From a virus, in the IMG/VR virus record IMGVR_UViG_3300046011_011878, positions 1 to 26,209 of that record: 26,209 nt of DNA, one strand, 5' to 3'. Under the pieces are notes generated by a model. That model was not told where the DNA came from and ran no database searches. It worked only from the letters and a program-made list of their open reading frames with translations. A program made the translations under genes and the position numbers. Shown here piece after piece: positions 12,834-21,776 of this stretch. How positions within the stretch are numbered: the stretch's first letter is position 1; each line of letters starts with the position of its first letter.

Positions 12834-13766
12834 ATGGAATTCTCTTGTAAAGAAGTCGGATGCTCGTACTACTGCTCTGAAAAAGATGAGTTTATCAAAC
12901 ATGTAAAAAATGAACATGATTTAAAAATAGATAAATACTTAAAATGGAACTTAAATAAAAAAGATTTACTAACCAAGGAATCTATCGAGTTTAAAAGTTT
13001 TGAACAATATTTATTGACAGATTTTGTAAATAAAAAAAACATGCTTGCGTGGCTAAAGCTTGAAAAAGAAGGATTAGCTAAAAATTTCTTATTGAATAAA
13101 ATTATAGATCATTCAAAATTAAAAAGTGTATGCTATTTTCCATCGTCTTCCGAGATGAGAACTGTGTCTTATTTGCCTTCTATCAAGACGTATAAATTTT
13201 TTTTTCCAGATTTAGATAATTTCATTAAATCAACCGGTTTGAAAAGTCGTTACTCGTATAATAAAAATGAATTAAATTTTAATTTTATTTATCAAAAAAA
13301 CATAACAGTAGACACAAGGGAACAGAAGCCTATAAAGCTCAAGGATTACGAAATAGTAAACGAGAAACTTGAGTTCGGAGATTATTCTTGCGACGGGCTG
13401 CTGGCGGTTGAAAGAAAATCATTAAATGACTTAGTTTCTACTTTGTCATCTGGGTTTGATAGGTTTAATAGAGAAGTAGAAAGAGCTAGAGAAGCGAATG
13501 GATATATTGTCGTAGTTACAGAATGTGATATCAATAAGTTTTTATCGTTTTCTTATTCTAGAACCGGCAGATTCGCAAAAGCTTCAACAGATTTTGTTTT
13601 TCATAGATTTAGGGAGGTTTGTAAAAGCTTTCCCGAAAATATTCAATTCTGTTTTTCTGGAGGAAGAAAAGAGTCTTCCGAGCTTGTACCAAAAATATTG
13701 GCTTTGAATGTAGCCCAAGCTAAAACTTTTGATTTTCAATATTTAATAGAGCATAATCTTATCTAG
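12834..13766 (+). CDS. C2H2 zinc finger and ERCC4-type nuclease
   Basis: 310 residues from the ATG at 12834; an in-frame TTG at 12825 is less likely. The N-terminus has a classical zinc finger C5-x4-C10-x12-H23-x4-H28. A helical middle of about 120 residues follows. The C-terminal half begins V-D-T-R-E-Q-K-P at 159-166, then F-G-D-Y at 181-184 and A-V-E-R-K-S-L-N-D-L at 191-200. Together these form the G-D-x(n)-E-R-K-x3-D active site of XPF/ERCC4 nucleases. It probably cuts branched or flapped DNA during phage replication, recombination or packaging. The gene directly precedes the terminase with two bases between. Confidence 0.88.
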   Translation: MEFSCKEVGCSYYCSEKDEFIKHVKNEHDLKIDKYLKWNLNKKDLLTKESIEFKSFEQYLLTDFVNKKNMLAWLKLEKEGLAKNFLLNKIIDHSKLKSVCYFPSSSEMRTVSYLPSIKTYKFFFPDLDNFIKSTGLKSRYSYNKNELNFNFIYQKNITVDTREQKPIKLKDYEIVNEKLEFGDYSCDGLLAVERKSLNDLVSTLSSGFDRFNREVERAREANGYIVVVTECDINKFLSFSYSRTGRFAKASTDFVFHRFREVCKSFPENIQFCFSGGRKESSELVPKILALNVAQAKTFDFQYLIEHNLI

Positions 13767-13768
13767 CT

Positions 13769-15700
13769 ATGTGGGAAGTAGGAAATCAAGATATAATTAT
13801 TCCGGATCGTCATTTTAACGAAGAGTTAAAAGAAATGCGCGGCGAAATGGATGACGCTACCGCAAGAATAACTCTTGCAAAATTTTTAAAATCGAATATT
13901 GGATTAACTACTGAATTATTTTTAGGAATTAAGCTCGAAAAATATCAGGAGCTTAATATCAAAGCCATGTTTAATAGAAATTTTTCTATGCTAACATGGG
14001 GAAGAGGTGCTTCGAAGAGTTTTTGTGCCGCAGTATTTTGTATTCTTCAATGCATATTTGAACCAGGAACTAAAATATTAATTGCGTCTGCTAATTTTAG
14101 AACGTCTCGCAGGCTTTTTATGGAGATAGATAAGATGCTGAACGCCAAGGACGCTGGATTGGCTAAGCAATGCTTTAGAGACCCTATCAAAAGAAACGAC
14201 GAATACGTGTATCCAGTTGAGCTTCCAACTGGCGGATCAATAACAGCAATTCCGCTTGGCGGCGAGAATACTAGAGGGTATCGCGCGTCTGTTTTAATAA
14301 TCGATGAGTTTTTATTGATGCCTAAAGACATTGTTGAGAGAGTTTTAATGCCATTTATGAGTTCTCCTCTTGACGTTGCTGAAAGAATTAGAGTTAGAGA
14401 AGTAGAGGATCAAATGATAAAGGCTGGTAGAATGCAGGAAAAGGATAGAACTGTATTTAAAAATGTAAATAAAATGATAACTCTAAGTTCGGCAAGTTAT
14501 ACTTTTGAATACTTATTTGAGCTTTACTCTATTTGGTCTGATATCATCAGAGATCCAAATTTACTTAATGATTCTGAAAAAGTAGGAGAAGACAGAATGG
14601 AGGCTATGAAAAACTCTACTTATTTTGTATCTCAAATGAGTTACGAATCGCTTCCTGAGCATATGATAGACCAAGGCGTTATTCAATTAGCTAAAAGTGG
14701 AGGCATAAGTCACTCGGCGTTTCTTAGAGAATACTGCGCTCGCTTCGTGGATGGTGGTGACGGATATTTTTCTCCTAAAAAAATGACACTTTGCACCGTT
14801 CCTAATGGTCAATACCCAACTACTAAAATAGCAGGAGATAAAGATAAGAAATATATTTTAGCTATTGATCCGAGCTTTAGTGCTTCTAAAAGTTCCGACT
14901 ATTTTGCAATGGCTGTGATGGAATTGAACGAAGAAGACGGGACTTCTGTGTATGTTCATGGTTATCAAAAAGCTGGCGCGAGTGTTCAAGATCATATTAA
15001 ATACTTTTATTATTTATTAACGCATTTTAACATTAGATTAGTTATTATTGACAATGCGGGAGGCGATCAATTTATAGAGGCAGCTAATGGATCAGCTATT
15101 TTTAAAGCTAAGGGGATGAAAGTGGGGTTTTTTGAGTTTAACTCTGATAAAGAAGGAGAAGAATATATCGAAATGCTTAAAGAAGCTAAATCTCAATATA
15201 ATTTTGATACAGGAACTATTTGTATTAAGCAGTATTTTACTTCTTCATTTATAGGTAGAGCTAACAGCTATTTGCAAAGCTGTATTGATCATAAAAGAGT
15301 CTGGTTTGCGAGCGCCTCTTGCGCTCATCCAGACATTGTTAATCAAATGTTTTCATTGAATATACCAATAGATTACATTTATCCGAAAGGTATAGATGAT
15401 GCGCCAGAAGACGCCGTGGAGAGAGCCAAGCTTGGAGTTAGAGACTTCATGGAGCAACAGGATTTTATAATTAAAGATACAAAAGATCAGTGCGCGCTAA
15501 TACAGGTTTCGTCTACTGCGCGCGGAACTCAAAGTTTTGATCTGCCTGCTCATTTGAGAAGACTAACTACTGCTAATAAGCCTAGAAAAGATAACTATTC
15601 TGCCTTAATGCTTGGTAATTGGGCTGTTAAGGTTTATTTTGATTTGAACTCTGAAAAGGCTGAGAAGCCTCAGTACAATTTTACACCCTTTTTTCTATAA
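13769..15700 (+). CDS. terL: terminase large subunit
   Basis: 643 residues, the DNA-packaging motor. Walker A at 77-84 is W-G-R-G-A-S-K-S and Walker B at 175-181 is V-L-I-I-D-E-F. This is the N-terminal ATPase. The C-terminal RNase H-like nuclease shows I-L-A-I-D-P-S-F near 362-369, L-V-I-I-D-N-A-G-G-D near 418-427, and D-A-P-E-D-A-V-E-R near 543-551. The three acidic clusters fit the metal-binding aspartates. It acts at the portal vertex with a small subunit, which is not clearly recognised here. The gene is followed by a short AT-rich gap with a GTGTA motif before the portal. Confidence 0.95.
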   Translation: MWEVGNQDIIIPDRHFNEELKEMRGEMDDATARITLAKFLKSNIGLTTELFLGIKLEKYQELNIKAMFNRNFSMLTWGRGASKSFCAAVFCILQCIFEPGTKILIASANFRTSRRLFMEIDKMLNAKDAGLAKQCFRDPIKRNDEYVYPVELPTGGSITAIPLGGENTRGYRASVLIIDEFLLMPKDIVERVLMPFMSSPLDVAERIRVREVEDQMIKAGRMQEKDRTVFKNVNKMITLSSASYTFEYLFELYSIWSDIIRDPNLLNDSEKVGEDRMEAMKNSTYFVSQMSYESLPEHMIDQGVIQLAKSGGISHSAFLREYCARFVDGGDGYFSPKKMTLCTVPNGQYPTTKIAGDKDKKYILAIDPSFSASKSSDYFAMAVMELNEEDGTSVYVHGYQKAGASVQDHIKYFYYLLTHFNIRLVIIDNAGGDQFIEAANGSAIFKAKGMKVGFFEFNSDKEGEEYIEMLKEAKSQYNFDTGTICIKQYFTSSFIGRANSYLQSCIDHKRVWFASASCAHPDIVNQMFSLNIPIDYIYPKGIDDAPEDAVERAKLGVRDFMEQQDFIIKDTKDQCALIQVSSTARGTQSFDLPAHLRRLTTANKPRKDNYSALMLGNWAVKVYFDLNSEKAEKPQYNFTPFFL

Positions 15701-15703
15701 AAC

Positions 15704-15745
15704 GTGTAGAATTATCTAATAATATAATTGGTAAATTATCTTTAT
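15704..15745 (+). promoter_or_regulatory. GTGTA motif before the portal gene
   Basis: GTGTAGAATTATCTAATAAT lies 59 bases before the portal start, in the 67-base gap after the terminase. The portal leader also has AAAAAGGAATAAATTA before ATG, one of the few visible Shine-Dalgarno sites in the window. Confidence 0.35.
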
Positions 15746-15767
15746 TGGTTCAAAAAGGAATAAATTA

Positions 15768-17786
15768 ATGTCTAAATCTAAAATAGAAAAAGATGAGTCG
15801 TCGATTAAAGCTTCTACGTCTAGGGTAACTAGAAAAAGCGAAAAGGTAGAAATACCAGAAGCTCTTATGGCTTCTTTAGATGATAATTTAAGCATTTCTC
15901 TTGCTTCTACTTGTGAAAGAACAGGAGAAACTTCCATGAGAAGGAATATTTCTTCTTCAATTACTAAGACAGATAGATTTTCGAATCTCGAAAAGGGACT
16001 AGTTCCATTTGTTTATGGTACGGGCAAGGGGAATTACGATTCAAATATTTCAGCAAAAGATGCGATTGTCTTGTGTCAAAAAGCTTATTGGAACGTGCCG
16101 ATTTTTAGAAATACTATAGACTTAATGACTGAGTTTAGTTTGTCTGATATATACTTAACAGGAGGCAATGAACAAAGTAGAAAGTTTTTTGATTTGTGGC
16201 TTCAGAAAATAAGCTCGTGGGATTTACAAGATCAGTTTTATAGAGAGTTCTATCGCAGTGGTAATATTTTTATATATAAATTTAGAGCCGATTTTGGTAG
16301 AGAAAGCATGATGAAAATACAGGAGGTTTTTGGCGCAAAATCTTCTAAAAATGAAAAATTATCTGAGTCCGCTATTCCTGTAAAATATATCGTGCTGAAT
16401 CCGGCTGATATAAATATAGTAACATCATCTTCTTTTTTAGATAATGTTTATGTTAAAATTTTAAATGACTACGAGCTTCAAACTTTGGTAAATCCAAAAA
16501 CTGAATCGGACAGAAAAATTGCAGAAAAAATACCAGAAATAAAAAGCATTTTAGATAAAAAAGCCACATCCCAAAAAATGGGAATTCCGTCTGGTCTTAA
16601 TAATATAGGGCTAGAACTAGATAAAGATAGGCTTGTCGCTGTGTTTTATAAAAAACAAAATTACGAGCCATTATCTGTTCCCATGGGTTTTGCGGTTTTA
16701 GAAGATATAAATTCAAAACTAGAGCTAAAAAAAATAGACCAAGCTATTGCTAGATCTGTTCAGCAAGCGGTTTTAATGATTACAATGGGCGATGAAAAGG
16801 TCGGAATGCCGAGCGCTCAAAACCTAGCTTCAATGAGAAAGCTATTTGAAAATCAAAGTGTTGGAAAAGTTTTAGTTGCAGATTACACAACTAATGCCAA
16901 ATTTGTAATTCCAGATATTGGTAATTTACTTGACCCAAAAAAGTATGAAATACTGGATAATGATATCAGAATGGGGCTAAATAGTATTTTATTTGGCGAA
17001 GAAAAGTTTTCAAATACGTCGATAAAAGTAAAAGTATTTTTCGCTAGATTAAAATATGGAAGAGAAAAATTTTTGAGAGATTTCCTTATTCCAGAAATGA
17101 AAGAGGTCGGAAAAGCTCTTGGTTTCAAGCAGATTCCGACTCCAAAACTTGAAGACATTGATTTTGAAGATAATGTATTGATGAGTAGAGTTTATTCTAG
17201 ACTTATAGAGCTTGGGGTTCTTACTCCGGAAGAAGGTTTTGATGTTTTTCAGAGTGGCAGACTTCCAACTTCTGAAGAGAGCATAGAGTCTCAAAAAAGA
17301 TACAAAGATTTAAAAGATAAAGGATACTATAAGCCTATTATAGGCGGCACCAAAGAGGGCGAAGAATCGACTGGAACTGGTGGAAGCAAAAGTCCGGCTG
17401 GAAATTCCGGTCGTCCAGCGGGAACAGGTGGTAATAAACAATCTGTTCCTAGAAAACAGGTTAAAGCTTCTAATTCAAAATTTAGTTACAGCAAACTAAA
17501 AAATGTAATTTCTTCATTGACCGAATTAGAAAAAGAAATCGAATCTGTTTTGAAAGCTAAATTTAAAATAAAAAAATTAAATAAGGAGCAATTAAGTGTG
17601 GCTTCCGATCTAGCGATTTTAGTAGCTCAAAATGAGCCTTTTTCAAATTGGAAGTCTGTTTATAAAAAATATATAGATAATCCGATTGGTGAAAATTCTA
17701 ACATAGCGGAAGAAGTAGACTTAATAGCTTTGGAACATGGTTTAGATTCTCGTTCTGCTTGTATGCTTTACCATAGTAAGGAATAA
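15768..17786 (+). CDS. portal protein
   Basis: 672 residues. A polar N-terminus precedes a fold rich in portal-type patterns: N-V-P-I-F-R-N-T-I-D-L-M-T-E-F (about 110-125), W-D-L-Q-D-Q-F-Y-R-E-F-Y-R-S-G-N-I-F near 150-166, and V-L-N-P-A-D-I-N near 210. The early Y-R-S-G-N segment is common in portals of this kind. The C-terminal third has a Gly/Ser/Pro linker (T-G-G-S-K-S-P-A-G) and a separate helical end with A-S-D-L-A-I-L-V-A. Portals are dodecameric rings at one capsid vertex through which DNA enters. Position directly after terL supports the call. Confidence 0.88.
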   Translation: MSKSKIEKDESSIKASTSRVTRKSEKVEIPEALMASLDDNLSISLASTCERTGETSMRRNISSSITKTDRFSNLEKGLVPFVYGTGKGNYDSNISAKDAIVLCQKAYWNVPIFRNTIDLMTEFSLSDIYLTGGNEQSRKFFDLWLQKISSWDLQDQFYREFYRSGNIFIYKFRADFGRESMMKIQEVFGAKSSKNEKLSESAIPVKYIVLNPADINIVTSSSFLDNVYVKILNDYELQTLVNPKTESDRKIAEKIPEIKSILDKKATSQKMGIPSGLNNIGLELDKDRLVAVFYKKQNYEPLSVPMGFAVLEDINSKLELKKIDQAIARSVQQAVLMITMGDEKVGMPSAQNLASMRKLFENQSVGKVLVADYTTNAKFVIPDIGNLLDPKKYEILDNDIRMGLNSILFGEEKFSNTSIKVKVFFARLKYGREKFLRDFLIPEMKEVGKALGFKQIPTPKLEDIDFEDNVLMSRVYSRLIELGVLTPEEGFDVFQSGRLPTSEESIESQKRYKDLKDKGYYKPIIGGTKEGEESTGTGGSKSPAGNSGRPAGTGGNKQSVPRKQVKASNSKFSYSKLKNVISSLTELEKEIESVLKAKFKIKKLNKEQLSVASDLAILVAQNEPFSNWKSVYKKYIDNPIGENSNIAEEVDLIALEHGLDSRSACMLYHSKE

Positions 17787-17789
17787 GTT

Positions 17790-19214
17790 ATGGGAATAAA
17801 CAAAATCAAATTAAAACAAATTGATGCCGATTTTTCAGGATTGGTTGGGCAGTATGGATCTGGTTATTTTAGCACCACTGGACAACTAATTTCTCTTTCT
17901 GGCTCTGCTTTTAAGTATTCGGATATAGCCACAACGCAATTTGTTTACCAAACCGGAAATCAAAATATTTCAGGCTCTAAAACTTTTTTCTCTAGACCTA
18001 TTATTAGCGGGGCAGGCATAGCATATAGCGCTTCTGGAGTAGCTAGACTTGGAGAGGTTGTTACTTTAGCAAATAACGAAACAATAAATGGAACAAAAAC
18101 GTTTAACGCTCCAGTTAATTTGTATTCTGATGTAAATTTTCAAGCTAATGATGTTGATTTTCAGGGTGTAACTTTTGTTTTTGATACGACCTCTAGCCAA
18201 AGTCTTGCTCAGGCATTGGCTTCTTCTACCGTAAGCGCGACTGCGAATCAAAGCATAGGCGGAATAAAAAACTTTACTGGAGTTTTAAACGTCAAGGGAA
18301 CGGGAGTGTTAGTTAGCGGACAAGTTAATCCTTGTTATATTAGTGGGGCAGCAAGTACTTCCACTGTTAGATATCCTACATTTATTGAAGGTAATTTTAA
18401 TTCTTCAAAAATTTTACAAGCTCATACCGGTTTAGTTTATAATCCTTTGAATTCGGCATTAAGCGGAAATTACGCGGGGCTATTTTATAATAGTCCAGAA
18501 ACCACCAATACGTCTAGAAATATAATATTTACGTCCAATAATAACGCTGGGTACAAAGATTTGAGAACCAACGGAAATATTTTTGTTAATCCTTCCGCAG
18601 GCTCAGTTCACGCGCTGTCCTTCGAGGCGGGATCTTTTTCTGGCAACTTATTAGGCGCAACAAGTAACTCTAATTTGAGAATAGGCACTTTTACATCTCT
18701 GAATAATATAAGTTTTGAATTTCCGGCTGGGACTGCTGTTTATAACATGAGTAGCAGCAATCTTAGCCCTGTTGCTACTGCCGTAAAAGACTTGGGAACT
18801 TCTGCCGTGAGATGGAAGGATCTATATATATCTGCCGCTACGGTTAATACATCGGATTTCAATTTAAAAACAGAAATTTCCGAAATTCCAGATTCTTGGC
18901 TAGACGCCTGGCAAGAGGTAGATTATGCAAGATATAAATTCAAAGATGCGGCGGCTCAAAAGGGAATATCGGGCGCTAGATGGCATGTTGGGCTTATTGC
19001 TCAAGATATTCATGAAAAATTTCAAAATCATGGACTAAACGCATTTGAAATAGGAATGTTATGTTATGATAAATGGGATTCTTATATTGACCCAAATGGG
19101 AAAACTATTCCATCTGGAGAAATATGGTCTATCCGACCAGACGAATGCCAATTTATGGAAATGGCTTTAATGAGAAGGTCTATAAATAGATTAAAGAGTG
19201 GGATTTTGATTTAA
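17790..19214 (+). CDS. fibre or spike with S74 chaperone domain
   Basis: 474 residues. The shaft carries repeats of the tail-fibre type: Q-N-I-S-G-S-K-T-F, E-T-I-N-G-T-K-T-F and Q-S-I-G-G-I-K-N-F at about 53, 92 and 154. The C-terminal 130 residues are an intramolecular chaperone (peptidase S74). The sequence R-W-K-D-L-Y is followed by T-S-D-F-N-L-K, with the catalytic Ser and a Lys five residues on, then H-V-G-L-I-A-Q-D-I. The domain trimerises the fibre and cuts itself off. The gene starts three bases after the portal stop with AAGGAATAAGTT as ribosome site, an unusual place for a fibre gene. Confidence 0.88.
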   Translation: MGINKIKLKQIDADFSGLVGQYGSGYFSTTGQLISLSGSAFKYSDIATTQFVYQTGNQNISGSKTFFSRPIISGAGIAYSASGVARLGEVVTLANNETINGTKTFNAPVNLYSDVNFQANDVDFQGVTFVFDTTSSQSLAQALASSTVSATANQSIGGIKNFTGVLNVKGTGVLVSGQVNPCYISGAASTSTVRYPTFIEGNFNSSKILQAHTGLVYNPLNSALSGNYAGLFYNSPETTNTSRNIIFTSNNNAGYKDLRTNGNIFVNPSAGSVHALSFEAGSFSGNLLGATSNSNLRIGTFTSLNNISFEFPAGTAVYNMSSSNLSPVATAVKDLGTSAVRWKDLYISAATVNTSDFNLKTEISEIPDSWLDAWQEVDYARYKFKDAAAQKGISGARWHVGLIAQDIHEKFQNHGLNAFEIGMLCYDKWDSYIDPNGKTIPSGEIWSIRPDECQFMEMALMRRSINRLKSGILI

Positions 19215-19218
19215 AAAA

Positions 19219-19232
19219 GTGTAAACATAAGC
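19219..19232 (+). promoter_or_regulatory. GTGTA motif before the lysis block
   Basis: GTGTAAACATAAGC lies directly before the ATG at 19233. The distance (nine bases) is the shortest seen for this motif, so it may lie too close to act as a promoter without a very short or leaderless transcript. Confidence 0.25.
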
Positions 19233-19829
19233 ATGAGGGCATTGCTATTGTTTTCTTTTTGCGTGTTTGTTTCTGCTTGTACTATTTATACAGAAAAGCA
19301 ATCTCAAGCTTTGTCTAGAACAATTTATGCAACAAAAGATTCTCTTGATGAAGCTCGTATTGATTTAGCTGACAAATACTCAGCTGAGGCAACCCGCTTA
19401 GTTAAGCCGCCAAAAAAAAGAGTAGAAATTCCTCCGGTTTATAAAAAAACTATTCCGGTAATTTCTTCTCAAAGTAAGAACTCTCCAGAATATATTAATA
19501 AGCAAAGGGTTTTAGTTATACCTGAAAAATATAAAGGCGATACTGTGGTTGTTGTTAGCTCAGCAGAATACGAAGAGCTTTTGAAAGATAAAGAGACTTT
19601 TGCTCAAATTAAAAAAGATTTTGAGAATTTAACAGAAGTTAGAGATCAAGTAGACCAAGAATTGATTCGACAAATGGAGTATAATGACAAAATGATTAAA
19701 GACTTGAACATGATGCAGAAGAAACTTGTCGAAAAAGATCTGGCTATCTTACAAAGAAATATAATTATCGTCGTATTATTATTGGTAATAGGCGCTGCAA
19801 CTTACTTAAGAATAAAAGGAATACTCTAA
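19233..19829 (+). CDS. candidate u-spanin (lipoprotein with C-terminal TM)
   Basis: 198 residues. The N-terminal hydrophobic stretch L-L-L-F-S-F-C-V-F-V-S-A-C ends in a lipobox, V-S-A-C, with Cys16. A proline-rich segment (K-P-P-K-K-R-V-E-I-P-P-V) and a charged coiled coil (about 100-170) follow. The C-terminus is a membrane segment (I-I-I-V-V-L-L-L-V-I-G-A). A lipidated N-terminus in the outer membrane joined by a periplasmic part to an inner-membrane anchor is the plan of unimolecular spanins, which fuse the two membranes during lysis of Gram-negative hosts. Genes for a holin and an endolysin follow. It is longer than T1 gp11, the type example. Confidence 0.7.
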   Translation: MRALLLFSFCVFVSACTIYTEKQSQALSRTIYATKDSLDEARIDLADKYSAEATRLVKPPKKRVEIPPVYKKTIPVISSQSKNSPEYINKQRVLVIPEKYKGDTVVVVSSAEYEELLKDKETFAQIKKDFENLTEVRDQVDQELIRQMEYNDKMIKDLNMMQKKLVEKDLAILQRNIIIVVLLLVIGAATYLRIKGIL

Positions 19830-19830
19830 T

Positions 19831-19956
19831 ATGAAATCACAGACTAAGATAGAATTTTTTATTGAAAAAATTAATAATTTAATAAGCAAGTATCCAGCGC
19901 AATGCCTTTTCGGATTGGGGTTTATTTTTGGTTTTATAATTGGGTCTATTTTTTAA
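19831..19956 (+). CDS. small membrane protein, 41 aa
   Basis: The ATG follows the spanin stop by one base. The product begins M-K-S-Q-T-K-I-E-F-F-I-E-K-I, a charged amphipathic helix, then a C-terminal membrane segment with G-L-G-F-I-F-G-F-I-I-G. It may be a lysis accessory or holin/antiholin-like peptide by position, but nothing in the sequence proves it. Confidence 0.6.
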   Translation: MKSQTKIEFFIEKINNLISKYPAQCLFGLGFIFGFIIGSIF

Positions 19957-20006
19957 ATATAGAATGTATTTAATATAAAATAAAATACGTTTTATAAAAT
20001 ATAAGT

Positions 20007-20654
20007 ATGTTGGCTTTTTCAATTCTTCATTCAGAAATGGTTCCTGTTTTGGTGGCTTTTTTAACAGGCATAGTTGGTCCGATGGTTCTTCTTTACGCAA
20101 AGCACTTATTGAATTTAAGAAAAGAAAAAGATAGAAGTAAAAGACGCGACGATTTTAACATTACTATTAGCGTTCAACAAAAAATTAATTCTACTCTTAA
20201 TGTTTTACAAAGCAAGTATGACCTTGATAGAGTTTGGATAGCTCAGTTTCATAATGGTGGTAATTTTTACCCAGGGAATAAAAGCATGAAGAAGCTGTCG
20301 GCTACTTTTGAGTCAACAAAGCCTGGAATTTCTACAGATTTAATGAAGCTTCAGAATTTGCCAATATCTTTTTTTAGTAACGTATTAACGGAAATGAATG
20401 AAACTCAGTCGGGAGTGATCGTTGAGACAGATGGCTCGCATGAAAATGCATTTAAAGATTTTTGGCTGCATAGAGGCGTTCATAGGTCTTATATGTTTCC
20501 TATAATTTGTCTTGAGGGAGATTTTATTGCTATTTTGGGTATTGATTTTAATCATATTGACGGAAGATTATCTGACGAGCTTTATAAAGAATTAGAGGGA
20601 GAAGCTAAATTGCTATCTGGCTATGTAGCAATAGTTTCTATTGAAAAAAAGTAA
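20007..20654 (+). CDS. membrane-anchored GAF-like protein
   Basis: 215 residues. A membrane segment at about 10-32 (P-V-L-V-A-F-L-T-G-I-V-G) is followed by a basic, helical linker and then a GAF-like domain. The latter has V-W-I-A-Q-F-H-N-G-G-N-F-Y near 74-86 and a beta-alpha pattern ending I-L-G-I-D-F-N. Phage proteins with the F-H-N-G-G motif occur, but their role is not known to me. It lies within the lysis block, so it could sense a small molecule at the membrane and time lysis; that is inference. TGTATTTAATATAAAAT lies about 30 bases upstream. Confidence 0.7.
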   Translation: MLAFSILHSEMVPVLVAFLTGIVGPMVLLYAKHLLNLRKEKDRSKRRDDFNITISVQQKINSTLNVLQSKYDLDRVWIAQFHNGGNFYPGNKSMKKLSATFESTKPGISTDLMKLQNLPISFFSNVLTEMNETQSGVIVETDGSHENAFKDFWLHRGVHRSYMFPIICLEGDFIAILGIDFNHIDGRLSDELYKELEGEAKLLSGYVAIVSIEKK

Positions 20655-20673
20655 TAGCGCATAATAATATATT

Positions 20674-21096
20674 ATGATACAAGCTATTAAAAATACAGCG
20701 ATTTCATTAGTTTCTTATTTGAGCGGACACATGGCTCCGCCCAATACTCCTATTGAGGATATCGAAAAAATGCGAGCCATTAATCATATGGCTTCGAGTA
20801 AATTTTATATTGTTTTTACTTCGGTTTTAATCCTTGCGTTTTTTTATTTTGCTAGCTTGGGTATTATGTTTTTTATTCCACAGAAGCCAGAATTTATAAG
20901 CGGCTTTGTTACTGTGTTTTCAAAAACCATTGAAATTTTAGCAATTATTATTGCTTCTTATGTGGGCGCTCAAGCTGCCGTAGATCTCAAATACGGAAGC
21001 AGTTCAAGAGCGGCTATAGAAAGCGCAAATGAGACAATTAATTCGGTAACTGTTATTCAAACTAACGCAAAGGAAGATGATTATGAACTCGTCTAA
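20674..21096 (+). CDS. candidate holin
   Basis: 140 residues. Polar N-terminal 40 residues, two membrane segments at about 44-68 and 85-104, and a polar C-terminus ending in D-D-Y-E-L-V. The two-helix topology, small size and overlap with the downstream endolysin gene fit a holin that makes holes in the inner membrane. No family signature was recognised, so the call rests on position and topology. Confidence 0.6.
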   Translation: MIQAIKNTAISLVSYLSGHMAPPNTPIEDIEKMRAINHMASSKFYIVFTSVLILAFFYFASLGIMFFIPQKPEFISGFVTVFSKTIEILAIIIASYVGAQAAVDLKYGSSSRAAIESANETINSVTVIQTNAKEDDYELV

Positions 21097-21700
21097 ACCG
21101 TCTCAGAAAACTCTAGACTTGTTATTAAAATATGAAGTCGGCGGCGGAGAAAATTATTATGAAAAATATCTTTCTAAGTTTACCTGGCCTGGTGGAGCGT
21201 CTGGTCCAACTATTGGGATTGGAATAGATTGCGCTTACTATTCAGAAAATGAATTAGCTAATATTTTTAATTTTCTAAAAAAAGAAGAAATCGAACTAGT
21301 AAAGGGAGCAGTAGGGAAAACTTCTGAAAAAGGCAGAGAATATACAAAAAAATTAAGAGGTGCAGGTATCAGCGTTAGCTGGGAAAAGGCTTTGAAAATT
21401 TTTGAATCGCTTACGTGGACTAAGTTTACACAACTAGCTGAAAAAACATTTCCTGGATTGTCTGAGTTATGCCCTGATGCTTATGGCGCGATTGTGTCTT
21501 TGGTTTTTAATAGAGGAACTAGTTTAGTTGGCGAAAAAAGATTGGAAATGAGAAATATAAAAGTTCTTATTCCTAAAAAAGATTATAGGAAAATAGCGGA
21601 TGAAATTCGCCACATGAAAAGAATATGGCGAGGTAAGAATCTTGAAGGACTTATTGAGAGACGAGAGGCAGAAGCTCTTCTTGTGGAGTCTTGTATTTGA
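21083..21700 (+). CDS. endolysin, lysozyme-like
   Basis: 205 residues from the ATG at 21083. AGGAAG at 21071-21076 lies eight bases ahead, better placed than for the in-frame ATG at 21077. Y-E-V-G-G-G-E-N-Y-Y (17-26) holds the likely catalytic Glu. F-T-W-P-G-G-A-S-G-P-T-I-G-I-G-I-D at 33-49 matches the W-P-G-G-x-S-G-x-T-I-G-x-G-x-D pattern of a phage lysozyme-like group. A C-terminal segment ends R-R-E-A-E-A-L-L. It lacks a signal peptide, so export relies on the holin. It overlaps the holin gene in another frame. Confidence 0.85.
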   Translation: MNSSKPSQKTLDLLLKYEVGGGENYYEKYLSKFTWPGGASGPTIGIGIDCAYYSENELANIFNFLKKEEIELVKGAVGKTSEKGREYTKKLRGAGISVSWEKALKIFESLTWTKFTQLAEKTFPGLSELCPDAYGAIVSLVFNRGTSLVGEKRLEMRNIKVLIPKKDYRKIADEIRHMKRIWRGKNLEGLIERREAEALLVESCI

Positions 21701-21735
21701 TATATAAAATTATTTGTGACATTTTTTATATAATT

Positions 21736-21776
21736 GTGTAAATTTGAATTACAATAAAAATAATTTATTTTTTATC
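21736..21776 (+). promoter_or_regulatory. GTGTA motif before the capsid block
   Basis: GTGTAAATTTGAATTAC lies 36 bases before the ATG at 21777. A second AT-rich stretch with TATAAAATTATT lies at about 21704-21715; the same 12 bases occur in the leaders at 231 and 2774. Confidence 0.35.
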
